Of a stretch of 48,469 nucleotides of DNA, positions 8,613-17,850 are shown piece after piece. Each line of letters starts with the position of its first letter. Positions within the stretch are counted from its first letter, which is position 1. The stretch is from assembly GCF_900112195.1 (NCBI RefSeq), contig NZ_FOKR01000027.1, positions 1 to 48,469 of the forward strand, written 5' to 3'. The translations under genes and the position numbers were made by a program. This stretch comes from Butyrivibrio sp. YAB3001. GTDB taxonomy: Bacteria; Bacillota; Clostridia; Lachnospirales; Lachnospiraceae. The notes below the pieces were generated by a model that did not search any database, was not told where the DNA came from, and was given only the letters and a program-made list of their open reading frames with translations.

Positions 8613-8964
8613 TGGATTAGGCGGGAGTCGAACCCGCGTCCAAAAATTCATCCCCTGTCCTTCTACTATCGTAGTCAATTATTGTGAGGTCTTAACCTCT
8701 GTTCCCTCATGGCTCCGGAAATTGACAACCAAAACTAATCAGTAGCTTCATGATACGACCATAACCGCAAAGCTTAAGCTATGTCGTTTCCTACATTTTT
8801 TGACGCCAGTTACTGAATGTGTAGGTGCATTCAGGCTGACGGGCTGCACTTAGGCAGCGATTGCTAAATTATCTTCAGCGTTTAATTTTAATTTGAGGTT
8901 TGACGCACCGTCCTGCGGATAGCTTCTCCAGCTTCAAAATCCCTGTCGAAACCTTTACTAACCC
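8613..8964 (-). ncRNA. ssrA: Transfer-messenger RNA (tmRNA)
   Basis: This is a 352-nt one-piece tmRNA. The 5' end GGGTTAG pairs with CTAATCC near the 3' end to make the acceptor stem. The 5' part reads GGTTTCGACAGGGA, the tmRNA D-loop signature, and the 3' part has a T-arm GCGGG-TTCGACT-CCCGC. The tag reading frame runs from 8879 to 8850 on this strand (GCT GAA GAT AAT TTA GCA ATC GCT GCC TAA), giving tag AEDNLAIAA. The discriminator A is followed by TC, so CCA is not encoded and must be added by tRNA nucleotidyltransferase. It rescues stalled ribosomes together with SmpB and RNase R, both adjacent. No element is inserted at its 3' end. Confidence 0.96.
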
Positions 8965-8985
8965 GTATTCAATTGTAGCTTACTT

Positions 8986-9014
8986 ATTATATCGGTAAAG
9001 TTCCTAAAAATCAA
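8986..9014 (-). promoter_or_regulatory. ssrA promoter
   Basis: On the - strand, TTGATT (9014-9009) and TATAAT (8991-8986) are separated by 17 nt. This is near-consensus and about 22 nt upstream of the mature 5' end, which leaves a short leader for RNase P to remove. Confidence 0.85.
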
Positions 9015-9137
9015 TATACCACAGGTTTAATCTTAAATTTTTATTAAAATAAAAGAGCGTTCAAAAATGCTCCATATAACGATGATAAAATTATGGTAGG
9101 CACTGTAGTAGTGAATGATAGTCATAAGGAGCAGGAT

Positions 9138-10325
9138 ATGGAAAATATCAAGAAAAACAAAGATTTTTTATGGCTGATTCTTTTTTTGATAGTGTTTATT
9201 AATGGTTTTGAGGCTGGCGGATATCAGGCAAGCCTATGGAACATCGGACAAAATTATAAACTTTCAGTAACTTTCATGGGAATTTTTGCCTCAGTTGAAC
9301 TGTTTGCGACAATGTTGGCACCGCTTGTACTGGGTAATTGGGCGGACAGATCCGGAAAGGGACATTGCATAAAGATTTTACTTGGAATACAGATTTTTGC
9401 TGCTGTAGCAATTCTTTTTACAAATGCAGGAGAGTTCTTTGTTATAGGAGTTTTCTTTTTGGGATTAACAACAAGCGCGCTGCAGTTTATTTCAATAGCA
9501 ACTCTTGCTGATACATATCCACTGTCCGGAAGCAAAAAAATTGGATATATTACATCAATGTATGCTCTTGGGGCACTTATAGCTCCCCTTGTAGTTGATT
9601 TCTATCTGAATCATGGCATGCACTGGCGAACACTTTTTGCACTTCTTGCTGTTGGCAGTGTTATTGGTTTTATTGGAATCTTTAAATCAGGTGATGATGT
9701 AAGAGAGATAGTTGCAGATGAAGATACTTCAAGTGGAGATGTAAATAAGTCTAAAGGAAGTGAATTCATTATTATCGGTGTGCTTCTTTTGTGCGTTATT
9801 ATGTGTATCTATGTTGGATTTGAGAATGGATTTACTTTCTTTGTAGATACTCTTTTTACAGATGTGCTTAAGGCGAGCACCGGAAAATTTGCGCTTTCTT
9901 TATTCTGGGCAGTAATGATACCATCAAGAGTTTTAGTCGGACACTTTGCAAAGCATGCTAAGAAAATTCTTGTTGCATCAATAGTTACGATTCCGATAAT
10001 TACAGTTTTGATATCGTTGTCAAATAATAGCACAGTAGTAATGTTATTGTGTGTACCTTTAGGATTTGCCAGTGGCGCAATCTATCCGAGCGTTCTTAAT
10101 ATAATGTTGTTCTTTGCCGGGAAAAAGACTGCAACTGCTACAGGAATGATAACAACAGCGACAGGAATTGGCGGAGTTGTGTTTACTGCTCTTACCGGAT
10201 TTCTTGGAGATACACTTGGAATGCGCATGGCAATGGCTTGCCTTTCAGGGTTCTTTATCATATCTTTTATTGCAGCGCTCTTTTCAATTAAAATGATTAA
10301 AAACTACTCTTTTAATTCAAAATGA
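9138..10325 (+). CDS. Major facilitator superfamily permease
   Basis: The protein has 395 residues with about 12 hydrophobic segments in two halves, split by a polar loop near residues 190-205. After the second helix comes GNWADRSGKGHCIKI, the MFS loop 2-3 motif (G-x-x-x-D-R-x-G). ATG 9138 is chosen because AAGGAG (9126-9131) lies 6 nt upstream; an in-frame ATG at 9093 has no such site. The gene is flanked by ssrA and proB and has no pathway partner nearby, so the substrate cannot be named. It could be a drug, sugar or organic-acid carrier. Confidence 0.8.
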   Translation: MENIKKNKDFLWLILFLIVFINGFEAGGYQASLWNIGQNYKLSVTFMGIFASVELFATMLAPLVLGNWADRSGKGHCIKILLGIQIFAAVAILFTNAGEFFVIGVFFLGLTTSALQFISIATLADTYPLSGSKKIGYITSMYALGALIAPLVVDFYLNHGMHWRTLFALLAVGSVIGFIGIFKSGDDVREIVADEDTSSGDVNKSKGSEFIIIGVLLLCVIMCIYVGFENGFTFFVDTLFTDVLKASTGKFALSLFWAVMIPSRVLVGHFAKHAKKILVASIVTIPIITVLISLSNNSTVVMLLCVPLGFASGAIYPSVLNIMLFFAGKKTATATGMITTATGIGGVVFTALTGFLGDTLGMRMAMACLSGFFIISFIAALFSIKMIKNYSFNSK

Positions 10326-10332
10326 TTAAATC

Positions 10333-10361
10333 TTGAAAACAAATCCGTTTCGGTTTACACT
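10333..10361 (+). promoter_or_regulatory. Probable proB promoter
   Basis: TTGAAA (10333-10338) and TACACT (10356-10361) are spaced 17 nt, about 48 nt upstream of the proB start. Confidence 0.55.
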
Positions 10362-10408
10362 TATATGAGTTTGATTTAATTGATTAAAGTGACAAAGTGG
10401 GTGAAGAT

Positions 10409-11212
10409 ATGAGTGTAAGCAAGAAAAGAATTGTTGTTAAGGTTGGAACATCTACGATTACAAATGAGAGCGGGAATATTGATATAAGAGCGATTGACCA
10501 TCTTTGCAGGGCGGTGGCCGGAGTTGAGAATTTAGGCTATGATCTGGTCCTTGTTTCTTCAGGTGCTATTGCCGTGGGAGCTAATAAGATGAGGCTTACG
10601 CAAAAGCCACAGGAGATACGTATGAAGCAGGCTGCTGCGGCAGTGGGACAGACGGAACTCATGCATCTATATGATAAACTGTTTGGCGAATATAACAGAA
10701 TGGTTGGTCAGATACTGCTTGATAATGCGGATTTTTCTAATTCCCTTAGAAGTGAAAACTTAAAAAACACTTTTGATGCTCTTTTGGAAAATCATATTAT
10801 TCCTATAGTAAATGAGAACGACTCAGTCAGTCATACCGAGATTGAATCGGAAAAGAAGCTTTTTTCTGATAATGATATGTTGTCTGCTCTTGTTGCAGTT
10901 TTCTGCAATGCCAGCAAGTTGATCATTTTTTCTGATATCGACGGACTATATGATGGTAATCCTCAAACTGATAAAGATGCAAAACTTATAAGCAGGGTTG
11001 AGGAGATAAATGATGAACTTAAATCTGTGGCATCGGGTTCCGGTTCTAACAGAGGAACAGGCGGAATGATCACCAAACTTGAGGCAGCTGAACTTGCTAC
11101 TTCTCATGGAATCGATGTTCTTGTTACAAACGGTAAATATCCTGAAAAACTATATGACATCATAGAGAAAAAGAAAGTCGGAACCTTATTTGTTGCTAAA
11201 AAAGACAAATGA
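10409..11212 (+). CDS. proB: Glutamate 5-kinase, short form without PUA domain
   Basis: The protein has 267 residues. Amino-acid-kinase motifs run KRIVVKVGTSTITNE (N-terminus, ATP site), VLVSSGAIAVGANKM, NENDSVSH, IIFSDIDGLYDGNP and GTGGMITKLEAAELA. It phosphorylates glutamate to glutamyl 5-phosphate, the first step of proline synthesis. E. coli ProB has about 367 residues with a C-terminal PUA domain; this one ends after the kinase fold, as in many clostridia. ATG 10409 is preferred over in-frame GTG 10397. The usual partner proA is not next to it; a terminator follows. Confidence 0.93.
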   Translation: MSVSKKRIVVKVGTSTITNESGNIDIRAIDHLCRAVAGVENLGYDLVLVSSGAIAVGANKMRLTQKPQEIRMKQAAAAVGQTELMHLYDKLFGEYNRMVGQILLDNADFSNSLRSENLKNTFDALLENHIIPIVNENDSVSHTEIESEKKLFSDNDMLSALVAVFCNASKLIIFSDIDGLYDGNPQTDKDAKLISRVEEINDELKSVASGSGSNRGTGGMITKLEAAELATSHGIDVLVTNGKYPEKLYDIIEKKKVGTLFVAKKDK

Positions 11213-11295
11213 TAAGGTGCTGAATGAAATAGAATGTTAAAAAAGATCCTGTTGCTGTCGCAAGGCATACGGGTATAATAGACTTATTTAATCAA

Positions 11296-11332
11296 AAAAG
11301 GTGATCACTTTAAACTGAGGTGATCACCTTTT
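11296..11332. terminator. Bidirectional terminator between proB and the convergent gene
   Basis: A 13-bp perfect stem is formed by AAAAGGTGATCAC (11296-11308) and GTGATCACCTTTT (11320-11332), with an A-run on one side and T-run on the other, between two convergent genes. Confidence 0.9.
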
Positions 11333-11363
11333 GTTATGACTTTTTTGTGCTTACACTGATCAA

Positions 11364-11933
11364 TCAAGGATTCTCGTGGTATTTGTCATAGATTTCAGCA
11401 AGATAAGTTTTAACAATCTGAATGTTGGACATCTTGCGAAGATCAACATTACCCATCATAACAGCGATTTCATCTGCAAGAAGGAGCATGTTGAAAATCT
11501 TAAGCTTAAATTCATCTCTTGTAAGTTCATCAACATTTATCTGCATTAAAGGAGCGCCTAACTTAAGAGTGATATTCTCATCTGCGATTCCTGTGAGCAT
11601 ATCATGAGTTTCTGAATCAAAGCTTACATAAAGAATAAGCTTTTCTTTTTCATGCTTTTTGATTGTAAGAGGTGTCTGATGTGATTCCTCCATCCACTCA
11701 TAAAGATCTGTCTCATCAGGATTCATGAGATATTTAGTGAGTTCTTCTTTGTGCTTCTCTATATACTGCATGAATTTGCTTGCATTAGGACCAGTATATG
11801 CAAGCTCAACCTTAACGCCTGTGTCAGATTTAACAAGTCTGCATTTCTCAGCAACATCTCTAAGCTTTAGAGATGTTTCGGTATTACCGATTACTTTAAA
11901 AGTACCAGTTTCTAATTCCTGTTTAAATTCCAT
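11364..11933 (-). CDS. Hypothetical cytoplasmic protein
   Basis: The protein has 189 residues, with an AAGGAG ribosome site just before its ATG. I do not recognise the family. It has no signal peptide or membrane helix. It is rich in charged residues, with an alternating strand-helix pattern in the first 70 residues and a helical C-terminus (DEIAVMMGNVDLRKMSNIQIVKTYLAEIYDKYHE). Codon use resembles its neighbours, so it appears to be a resident gene. It is divergent from ftsK across a ~140-nt region holding promoters for both. Confidence 0.6.
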   Translation of the reverse strand: MEFKQELETGTFKVIGNTETSLKLRDVAEKCRLVKSDTGVKVELAYTGPNASKFMQYIEKHKEELTKYLMNPDETDLYEWMEESHQTPLTIKKHEKEKLILYVSFDSETHDMLTGIADENITLKLGAPLMQINVDELTRDEFKLKIFNMLLLADEIAVMMGNVDLRKMSNIQIVKTYLAEIYDKYHENP

Positions 11934-11971
11934 TGTCCGTCTCCTTTATTAAACAACCAAAATCCGATGTT

Positions 11972-11980
11972 AGTATAGCA
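11972..11980 (-). promoter_or_regulatory. Extended -10 promoter of the hypothetical gene
   Basis: On the - strand the sequence reads TGCTATACT (11980-11972), an extended -10 of the TGnTATACT form, about 40 nt from the start codon. No clear -35 is seen. Confidence 0.5.
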
Positions 11981-12013
11981 CAAAGACATCAAAAATGATA
12001 TACTTATTAGAGT

Positions 12014-12042
12014 TTGTCAAAAAGTAAGAAAAATGTTATAAA
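12014..12042 (+). promoter_or_regulatory. ftsK promoter
   Basis: TTGTCA (12014-12019) and TATAAA (12037-12042) are separated by 17 nt, with TGT extending the -10. A small inverted repeat AAAACAG/CTGTTTT (12040-12058) overlaps the expected transcription start and could be an operator. Confidence 0.7.
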
Positions 12043-12071
12043 ACAGAAAAACTGTTTTTAGTGGGGAAGAG

Positions 12072-15000
12072 ATGACATCTGGTACTAAAAGGGGAAATTC
12101 AGTTAGAAAAACATCAAAGAGTAGTAATACTCGTCGTAAGACTGCTTCCAGCAGTCGAAAAGCTCCTTCAAGGAAGGAAGAAGTAGATTATTCAATCAGA
12201 AGTGAGATTGTAGTTATAGCAACCATTGCTTTTACAATCTTTCTGTTTTTATGCAACTTTGGCATTTGTGGTTCTTTTGGCAATGCGATTAGCAAGGTCC
12301 TTTTTGGCCTTTTTGGAATAACTGCATACATCGCGCCTATCGTAGCTCTTTCTGCTGTGGTCATTGGAATTGCTAATTTTGGTTCTAATGCTGCTGTTCG
12401 CAAAATATCCTCAGGATTGGTTTTATTTGTTATTATTGGCATGCTGTCTGAACTTATTATCGGAAGACCGCAGAAGGCCGAGGCATATAGTCTTGTTTCT
12501 ATATATACTGCAGCCAGCACTGAAAGAAATGGTGGAGGCGTTTTGGCCGGATCCATAGCATATTTGTTCTTCAGATATCTTTCTTTAGTAGGAACTATCC
12601 TGATAATACTTGTTGCAGGTATAGTAAGTCTTGTTATATTTACACAGCATTCTTTTGTTGGAGGAATTCAGAGAGGAAGCCGAAGACTCATCGAAAGAAC
12701 CAGACAGGATGCTGAGAATTATCGTGATTATGCTGAGAGACGCAGAGAGAAGATGCAGCAGAGAAGAGAGCGCCTTGAGGAAGAAAAGCGTCTTGCGATA
12801 GAACAAAAGGAAGATGAGAAAATCCTCAGAATGGAGAAGAAGGTCAGCGGTGTAATGATCGATACTGCACTTGAGAAGGATGAAGAACCTGCTCCTGCCA
12901 TAGAAGCTATAGACAATTTGCCTGAGGAATCTAAAAAAATCTTTATTCCTGAAGAAGACATTAGTGATGATATTCATGAAATTACTATTAATAGAGAGAT
13001 TGAAACTGATGTAGAACCTGACGGGCAGAGAGTTATGCGCACAGAGCCTGTAATCCATGGTATGCACTTTGATGAACCGGAAGATGACCCTTCACAAAAT
13101 GTTCAGGAAGAAATTTCATATATTGATTGGCAGAAGACAAGGGATAAGAATGTTGTCGAAATATCATCTTATAATTCTGATGACTTCAGGGAGAAGGATA
13201 ATATCTACCATTTGTCAGATGCAAGACAGAAAATGAATGAAGATGATTATAGTGAAGATAATCTCAGAGGCGATAATTCAGAAGAATATAATTCTAAAGA
13301 AGCTGATTACAGAGAAGATTATCATGAGGATGATGTTACTGAAGAAGAAACTCCGGTTATATCAAATGGCACTGATACTAGCTTGAACAGACTGCTTGCA
13401 CGAGTATCAGAAGCTGAAGACAGCGATGAGGAAATATTACCGGATGTTCCGGTACATGCTGAAAATATAGGAAATGGAATGAATGGAGATTATGTTATCC
13501 ATGCGCAGGATCACCTTTCAATGAGTAGGGATGCTTCCACACAGATTGATTCTTCATCTAAGGGTAGCAGTACTATTTCACTTGGACCAGGACCTCATAC
13601 TACGAGCCCCGGAATGGAAAAACAGATAGAAGAGCATAAAAAAACTATTTCTAAAAAGTATGTATTTCCACCTGTATCTTTGCTTGAAAAAGGCGTTAAG
13701 AATAAAAACGTTGATACTGAGAGAACACTAAAAGAAACAGCACTCAAACTTCAGGATATCATAAAGAGCTTTGGGGTTAATGTAAATGTTACTGATATAA
13801 GTCAGGGACCAAGCGTAACACGCTTTGAACTACAGCCTGAAGCCGGTGTAAGAGTTAATAAAATTGTAAATCTGGCAGATGATATAAAAATGAATCTTGC
13901 TGCAAGGGATATCAGAATAGAAGCGCCGATTCCCGGAAAGGCAGCTGTTGGTATCGAGGTTCCTAACAAGGAAAATCAGATGGTTGCTCTCAGAGATCTC
14001 TTTGAATCTGCTGAGTTTAATGAATTTGATTCAAAACTTGCTTTTGCCGTAGGAAAAGATATTGCAGGTAAAACAGTTGTTGCTGATATTGCAAAAATGC
14101 CGCATCTTCTTATTGCGGGAGCAACCGGCTCAGGAAAATCTGTCTGCATTAACACTATTATAATGAGCCTTATTTATAAAGCTACACCGGAAGAAGTGCA
14201 GATGATCATGATTGATCCTAAGATTGTGGAGCTGAGTATATATAATGGAATACCTCATCTTATGATTCCTGTTGTGACTGATCCTAAGAAAGCTGCTGCT
14301 GCGCTTAACTGGGCAGTTGCTGAAATGACAAACAGATATAAGAAATTTGCGGAAGCAGGTGTTAGAGACCTTAAGGGATACAACAGACTTGCAAAGGAAG
14401 ATCCTTCATCAGATAAGACTGTGCTTCCTCAGATTGTGGTTATTGTTGATGAGCTTGCAGACCTTATGATGGTATCAGCCAATGAAGTTGAAGAGGCAAT
14501 ATGCCGTCTTACTCAGCTTGCAAGAGCTGCCGGTATCCACCTGATCATTGCAACACAGAGACCATCTGTTGATGTCATTACCGGACTTATCAAAGCTAAT
14601 ATGCCAAGCCGAATAGCATTTGCTGTTTCAAGTGGCGTTGATTCAAGAACTATCCTGGACATCAACGGAGCTGAGAAGCTTCTTGGAAAAGGAGATATGC
14701 TCTTTTACCCACAGGGCTATACAAAGCCTGTCAGAGTTCAGGGAGCATTTGTTTCTGATAAAGAAGTTCAGCAAGTTACAGATTTTTTAAGAGAACAGAA
14801 GATAGAATCTTCCTATGCTGAGGAAGTTGAGAGTCAGATAGTAAATATGCAGGGCTCTTCTCAGACAAGTGGAGGAAGTATCGATTCAGATTCCGGAAGA
14901 GACGAATATTTCGTTCAGGCCGGGAACATAATAATAGAAAAAGATAGAGCATCTATCGGATTTTTACAGCGAGTATTTAAAATTGGTTTTAACAGGGCGG

Positions 15001-15125
15001 CAAGGATTATGGATCAGCTCTGTGAAGCAGGCGTTGTAGGAGATGAAGAAGGAACCAAAGCAAGAAAAGTACTGATGACCAAGGCTCAATTTGATGAGTA
15101 TGTAAATGGTCAGACTGCTGTTTAA
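12072..15125 (+). CDS. ftsK: DNA translocase FtsK/SpoIIIE
   Basis: The protein has 1017 residues. It has a basic Ser/Thr/Lys-rich start (1-38) and an N-terminal membrane domain of about four helices (roughly 43-200). A long acidic, low-complexity linker with a Glu/Arg coiled stretch (about 210-520) follows. The RecA-like motor (about 590-930) has Walker A GATGSGKS at 683-690 and VIVDELADLMM as Walker B. A winged-helix gamma domain closes the C-terminus (FVQAGNIIIEKDRASIGFLQRVFKIGFNRAARIMDQL). It pumps chromosomal DNA through the closing septum at division or sporulation and is guided by KOPS/SRS-type sequences. Its length exceeds B. subtilis SpoIIIE (about 790) mainly because of the linker. 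Confidence 0.96.
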   Translation: MTSGTKRGNSVRKTSKSSNTRRKTASSSRKAPSRKEEVDYSIRSEIVVIATIAFTIFLFLCNFGICGSFGNAISKVLFGLFGITAYIAPIVALSAVVIGIANFGSNAAVRKISSGLVLFVIIGMLSELIIGRPQKAEAYSLVSIYTAASTERNGGGVLAGSIAYLFFRYLSLVGTILIILVAGIVSLVIFTQHSFVGGIQRGSRRLIERTRQDAENYRDYAERRREKMQQRRERLEEEKRLAIEQKEDEKILRMEKKVSGVMIDTALEKDEEPAPAIEAIDNLPEESKKIFIPEEDISDDIHEITINREIETDVEPDGQRVMRTEPVIHGMHFDEPEDDPSQNVQEEISYIDWQKTRDKNVVEISSYNSDDFREKDNIYHLSDARQKMNEDDYSEDNLRGDNSEEYNSKEADYREDYHEDDVTEEETPVISNGTDTSLNRLLARVSEAEDSDEEILPDVPVHAENIGNGMNGDYVIHAQDHLSMSRDASTQIDSSSKGSSTISLGPGPHTTSPGMEKQIEEHKKTISKKYVFPPVSLLEKGVKNKNVDTERTLKETALKLQDIIKSFGVNVNVTDISQGPSVTRFELQPEAGVRVNKIVNLADDIKMNLAARDIRIEAPIPGKAAVGIEVPNKENQMVALRDLFESAEFNEFDSKLAFAVGKDIAGKTVVADIAKMPHLLIAGATGSGKSVCINTIIMSLIYKATPEEVQMIMIDPKIVELSIYNGIPHLMIPVVTDPKKAAAALNWAVAEMTNRYKKFAEAGVRDLKGYNRLAKEDPSSDKTVLPQIVVIVDELADLMMVSANEVEEAICRLTQLARAAGIHLIIATQRPSVDVITGLIKANMPSRIAFAVSSGVDSRTILDINGAEKLLGKGDMLFYPQGYTKPVRVQGAFVSDKEVQQVTDFLREQKIESSYAEEVESQIVNMQGSSQTSGGSIDSDSGRDEYFVQAGNIIIEKDRASIGFLQRVFKIGFNRAARIMDQLCEAGVVGDEEGTKARKVLMTKAQFDEYVNGQTAV

Positions 15126-15197
15126 TTATGTATTAATAGCTTAGAATAATTCTGTTCAAAGGCTTTTAATAAATTGCAACAATCAATATTTTTTTAA

Positions 15198-15224
15198 GCA
15201 AAAGTCTTTATTTTTGACTTTTGC
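15198..15224 (+). promoter_or_regulatory. Perfect inverted repeat upstream of fhs
   Basis: GCAAAAGTC (15198-15206) and GACTTTTGC (15216-15224) form a 9-bp perfect repeat with a 9-nt U-rich loop. It ends 6 nt before the fhs ribosome site GGAGAT. It has no terminator T-run after it. It could be an operator or an RNA hairpin that modulates initiation. No known riboswitch core is recognised. Confidence 0.5.
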
Positions 15225-15240
15225 GGGAATGGAGATCTGG

Positions 15241-16917
15241 ATGGCTGTAAAGAGTGATATTGAAATCGCACAGGAAGCTGAAATGCTGCATATTCGTGAC
15301 GTTGCAGCAAAAATTGGTATCAGTGAGGATGACCTTGAGTTTTATGGCAAATATAAGGCAAAACTCTCTGATGATTATCTAAAAAAGGCTCAGGCAAATC
15401 AAAAAGGGAAATTGGTTCTTGTTACGGCAATTAATCCTACGCCTGCAGGCGAAGGAAAAACAACTACCAGTGTTGGACTTGGAGATGCGCTGAACAGACT
15501 TGGAAAAAAGACAGTTATTGCTCTTCGTGAACCATCTTTAGGACCTTGTTTTGGTATTAAAGGCGGTGCTACCGGTGGCGGATATGCACAGGCTGTACCC
15601 ATGGAGGATATAAACCTTCATTTCACAGGTGATTTTCATGCTATTACTTCTGCAAATAATTTGCTTGCTGCAATTATTGATAATCATATTCAGCAGGGTA
15701 ATGAACTTGGAATAGATACCAGACAGATTATCTGGAAAAGAGCTGTTGATATGAATGACAGAGCGCTCAGGAATATTGTTGTAGGTCTTGGTGCAAAGGC
15801 AGATGGTGTTCCAAGAGAAGATCATTTTGTTATCACAGTGGCTTCTGAGATAATGGCAATTCTTTGTCTTGCTGATGATATGGATGATCTTAAAAAGAGA
15901 TTATCAAGAATAATCGTTGCTTACACAAGAGACGGCGAGCCAGTTACAGCAGGTCAGTTAAATGCAGTAGGCGCTATGGCTGCTTTGCTAAAAGATGCAT
16001 TAAAGCCAAATCTTGTGCAGACACTTGAGCATACACCGGTTATTATCCACGGTGGTCCTTTCGCAAATATTGCTCATGGCTGTAATTCTGTAAGAGCAAC
16101 GAAGACTGCACTTGGAATGGGCGATATTACTGTAACAGAGGCAGGCTTTGGTGCCGATCTCGGTGCAGAGAAATTTTTTGATATTAAGTGTAGAATGGCC
16201 GGATTGAAGCCTGATGCAGTTGTTCTGGTTGCAACGATAAGAGCACTTAAATATAACGGTGGTGTTGATAAGAAGAATCTTGGAGAAGAGAATCTTGATG
16301 CTCTTAAGAAAGGTATCGTAAATCTTGAGAAGCATATTGAAAATATTCAGCAGTATGGTGTTCCTGTTGTAGTTACGCTTAACTCATTCCTTACAGACAC
16401 ACAGGCTGAGACTGATTTTGTCAAGAAATTCTGTGAAGACAGAGATTGCAGATTTGCTCTTTCAGAAGTTTGGGCAAAAGGTGGCGAAGGCGGTGAAGCT
16501 TTAGCAAAAGAAGTTATTAATACACTTGAAAATAAGACTTCAAATTTCGCGCCTATTTATGAAGATTCTTTATCATTAAAGGAAAAGATTGAGACTGTTG
16601 CTAAAAAGATATACGGTGCCGATGGTGTTAATTTTGCACCGGCTGCTTTAAGACAGCTTTCCAAGATTGAAGACATGGGATTTGGAAATCTTCCTGTCTG
16701 CATGGCTAAGACACAGTATTCTCTTTCAGATGATCCAACTCTTCTTGGAAGACCAAGGGATTATAAGATAACAGTAAGAGAAGTTTATGTTTCAGCAGGC
16801 GCAGGTTTCGTGGTTGTTCTTACAGGTTCTATCGTTACCATGCCCGGACTACCTAAACATCCTGCTGCATATGACATAGATGTAGACAGTAATGGAAAGA
16901 TAACCGGACTTTACTAA
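15241..16917 (+). CDS. fhs: Formate-tetrahydrofolate ligase
   Basis: The protein has 558 residues, normal for the family. ATG 15241 follows GGAGAT; an upstream in-frame TTG (15214) lies inside the inverted repeat. Motifs include NPTPAGEGKTTTSVGLGDAL (P-loop at about 68-75), GPCFGIKGGATGGGYAQ, LTGDFHAI-type HFTGDFHAITSANN, HGGPFANIAHGCNS and EAGFGADLGAEKF. It makes 10-formyl-THF from formate, THF and ATP. It is directly followed by folD, so the pair links formate to the one-carbon folate pool used for purines, and in acetogens for the methyl branch. No other acetogenesis gene is seen here. Confidence 0.97.
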   Translation: MAVKSDIEIAQEAEMLHIRDVAAKIGISEDDLEFYGKYKAKLSDDYLKKAQANQKGKLVLVTAINPTPAGEGKTTTSVGLGDALNRLGKKTVIALREPSLGPCFGIKGGATGGGYAQAVPMEDINLHFTGDFHAITSANNLLAAIIDNHIQQGNELGIDTRQIIWKRAVDMNDRALRNIVVGLGAKADGVPREDHFVITVASEIMAILCLADDMDDLKKRLSRIIVAYTRDGEPVTAGQLNAVGAMAALLKDALKPNLVQTLEHTPVIIHGGPFANIAHGCNSVRATKTALGMGDITVTEAGFGADLGAEKFFDIKCRMAGLKPDAVVLVATIRALKYNGGVDKKNLGEENLDALKKGIVNLEKHIENIQQYGVPVVVTLNSFLTDTQAETDFVKKFCEDRDCRFALSEVWAKGGEGGEALAKEVINTLENKTSNFAPIYEDSLSLKEKIETVAKKIYGADGVNFAPAALRQLSKIEDMGFGNLPVCMAKTQYSLSDDPTLLGRPRDYKITVREVYVSAGAGFVVVLTGSIVTMPGLPKHPAAYDIDVDSNGKITGLY

Positions 16918-16959
16918 TTTTATAAAACATGTTATTAGTGTGTATTGTATGGAGTAATA

Positions 16960-17832
16960 ATGAGCGCAGAGATAATTGATGGAAAACTGATTTCTCAGCA
17001 GGTCAAGGATGAACTTAAGGAAAAGACCTTAAAATTAAAGGAAGAAGGCATAGAAATAACGCTTGCGGTTATTTTGGTCGGTGAAGATCCAGGTTCAAAG
17101 GTATATGTTCGCAATAAGAAAAAAGCTTGTGAATATATTGGCTATAGATCTTTATCTTATGAGCTTCCGGAGGAGACTACCCAGGAAGAACTTCTTGATC
17201 TGGTAAGAGAACTTAATGATCGCGAAGATGTAGATGGCATACTGGTTCAGATGCCGTTGCCTGCTCATATTGATGAGAAGGCAGTTATAAATGCAATTAG
17301 TCCGTTTAAGGATGTGGACGGATTTCATCCGGAAAACGTCGGGGCTCTTTGCATCGGTGAAAAGGGATTTGTTTCCTGTACACCTGCAGGTATCATTCAG
17401 CTGTTAAAAAGAAGCTGTGATGGAAAGATAGATATATCCGGTAAGGAATGTGTTATTGTCGGCAGATCAAATATCGTTGGAAAACCCATGTCTCTTTTGA
17501 TGCTAAGGGAGAATGCTACAGTGACTGTGGCACATTCCAAGACTAAAAATCTTAAGGAAGTATGTAAGAGAGCGGATATTCTGATTGCAGCCATTGGAAA
17601 AGCAGGAATGATCACCAAGGACTATGTTAAAGAAGGCGCTATTGTTATCGATGTGGGAATCAACAGAAATGCAGATGGAAAGCTCTGCGGGGATGTTGCT
17701 TTTGATGAGGTAAAAGAGATTGCAGGCGCTATCACACCTGTTCCCGGAGGTGTGGGTCCTATGACAATTGCTATGCTCATGAATAACTGTTATGAAGCAG
17801 GCGTAATGAGAAGAAATAAACAGGCAATTTAA
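16960..17832 (+). CDS. folD: Methylenetetrahydrofolate dehydrogenase / methenyl-THF cyclohydrolase
   Basis: The protein has 290 residues, starting at ATG 16960 with GGAG shortly upstream; the in-frame TTG at 16945 is rejected. Family signatures run GEDPGSKVYVRNKKKACEYIG (catalytic Tyr and Lys), VDGILVQMPLP, KDVDGFHPENVG, VGRSNIVGKPMSLLML (dinucleotide fold), VIDVGINR and GAITPVPGGVGPMTIAMLM. It interconverts 5,10-methylene-, methenyl- and 10-formyl-THF using NADP(H). It lies 42 nt behind fhs and forms an operon with it. Confidence 0.97.
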   Translation: MSAEIIDGKLISQQVKDELKEKTLKLKEEGIEITLAVILVGEDPGSKVYVRNKKKACEYIGYRSLSYELPEETTQEELLDLVRELNDREDVDGILVQMPLPAHIDEKAVINAISPFKDVDGFHPENVGALCIGEKGFVSCTPAGIIQLLKRSCDGKIDISGKECVIVGRSNIVGKPMSLLMLRENATVTVAHSKTKNLKEVCKRADILIAAIGKAGMITKDYVKEGAIVIDVGINRNADGKLCGDVAFDEVKEIAGAITPVPGGVGPMTIAMLMNNCYEAGVMRRNKQAI

Positions 17833-17850
17833 GTTTTAAGAAGGAGTTAT

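Noticed and set aside
8613..8964. Integration (att) site at the tmRNA 3' end
   Set aside because: The region past the 3' end is the smpB terminator and smpB itself. No integrase or repeated tmRNA fragment is seen.
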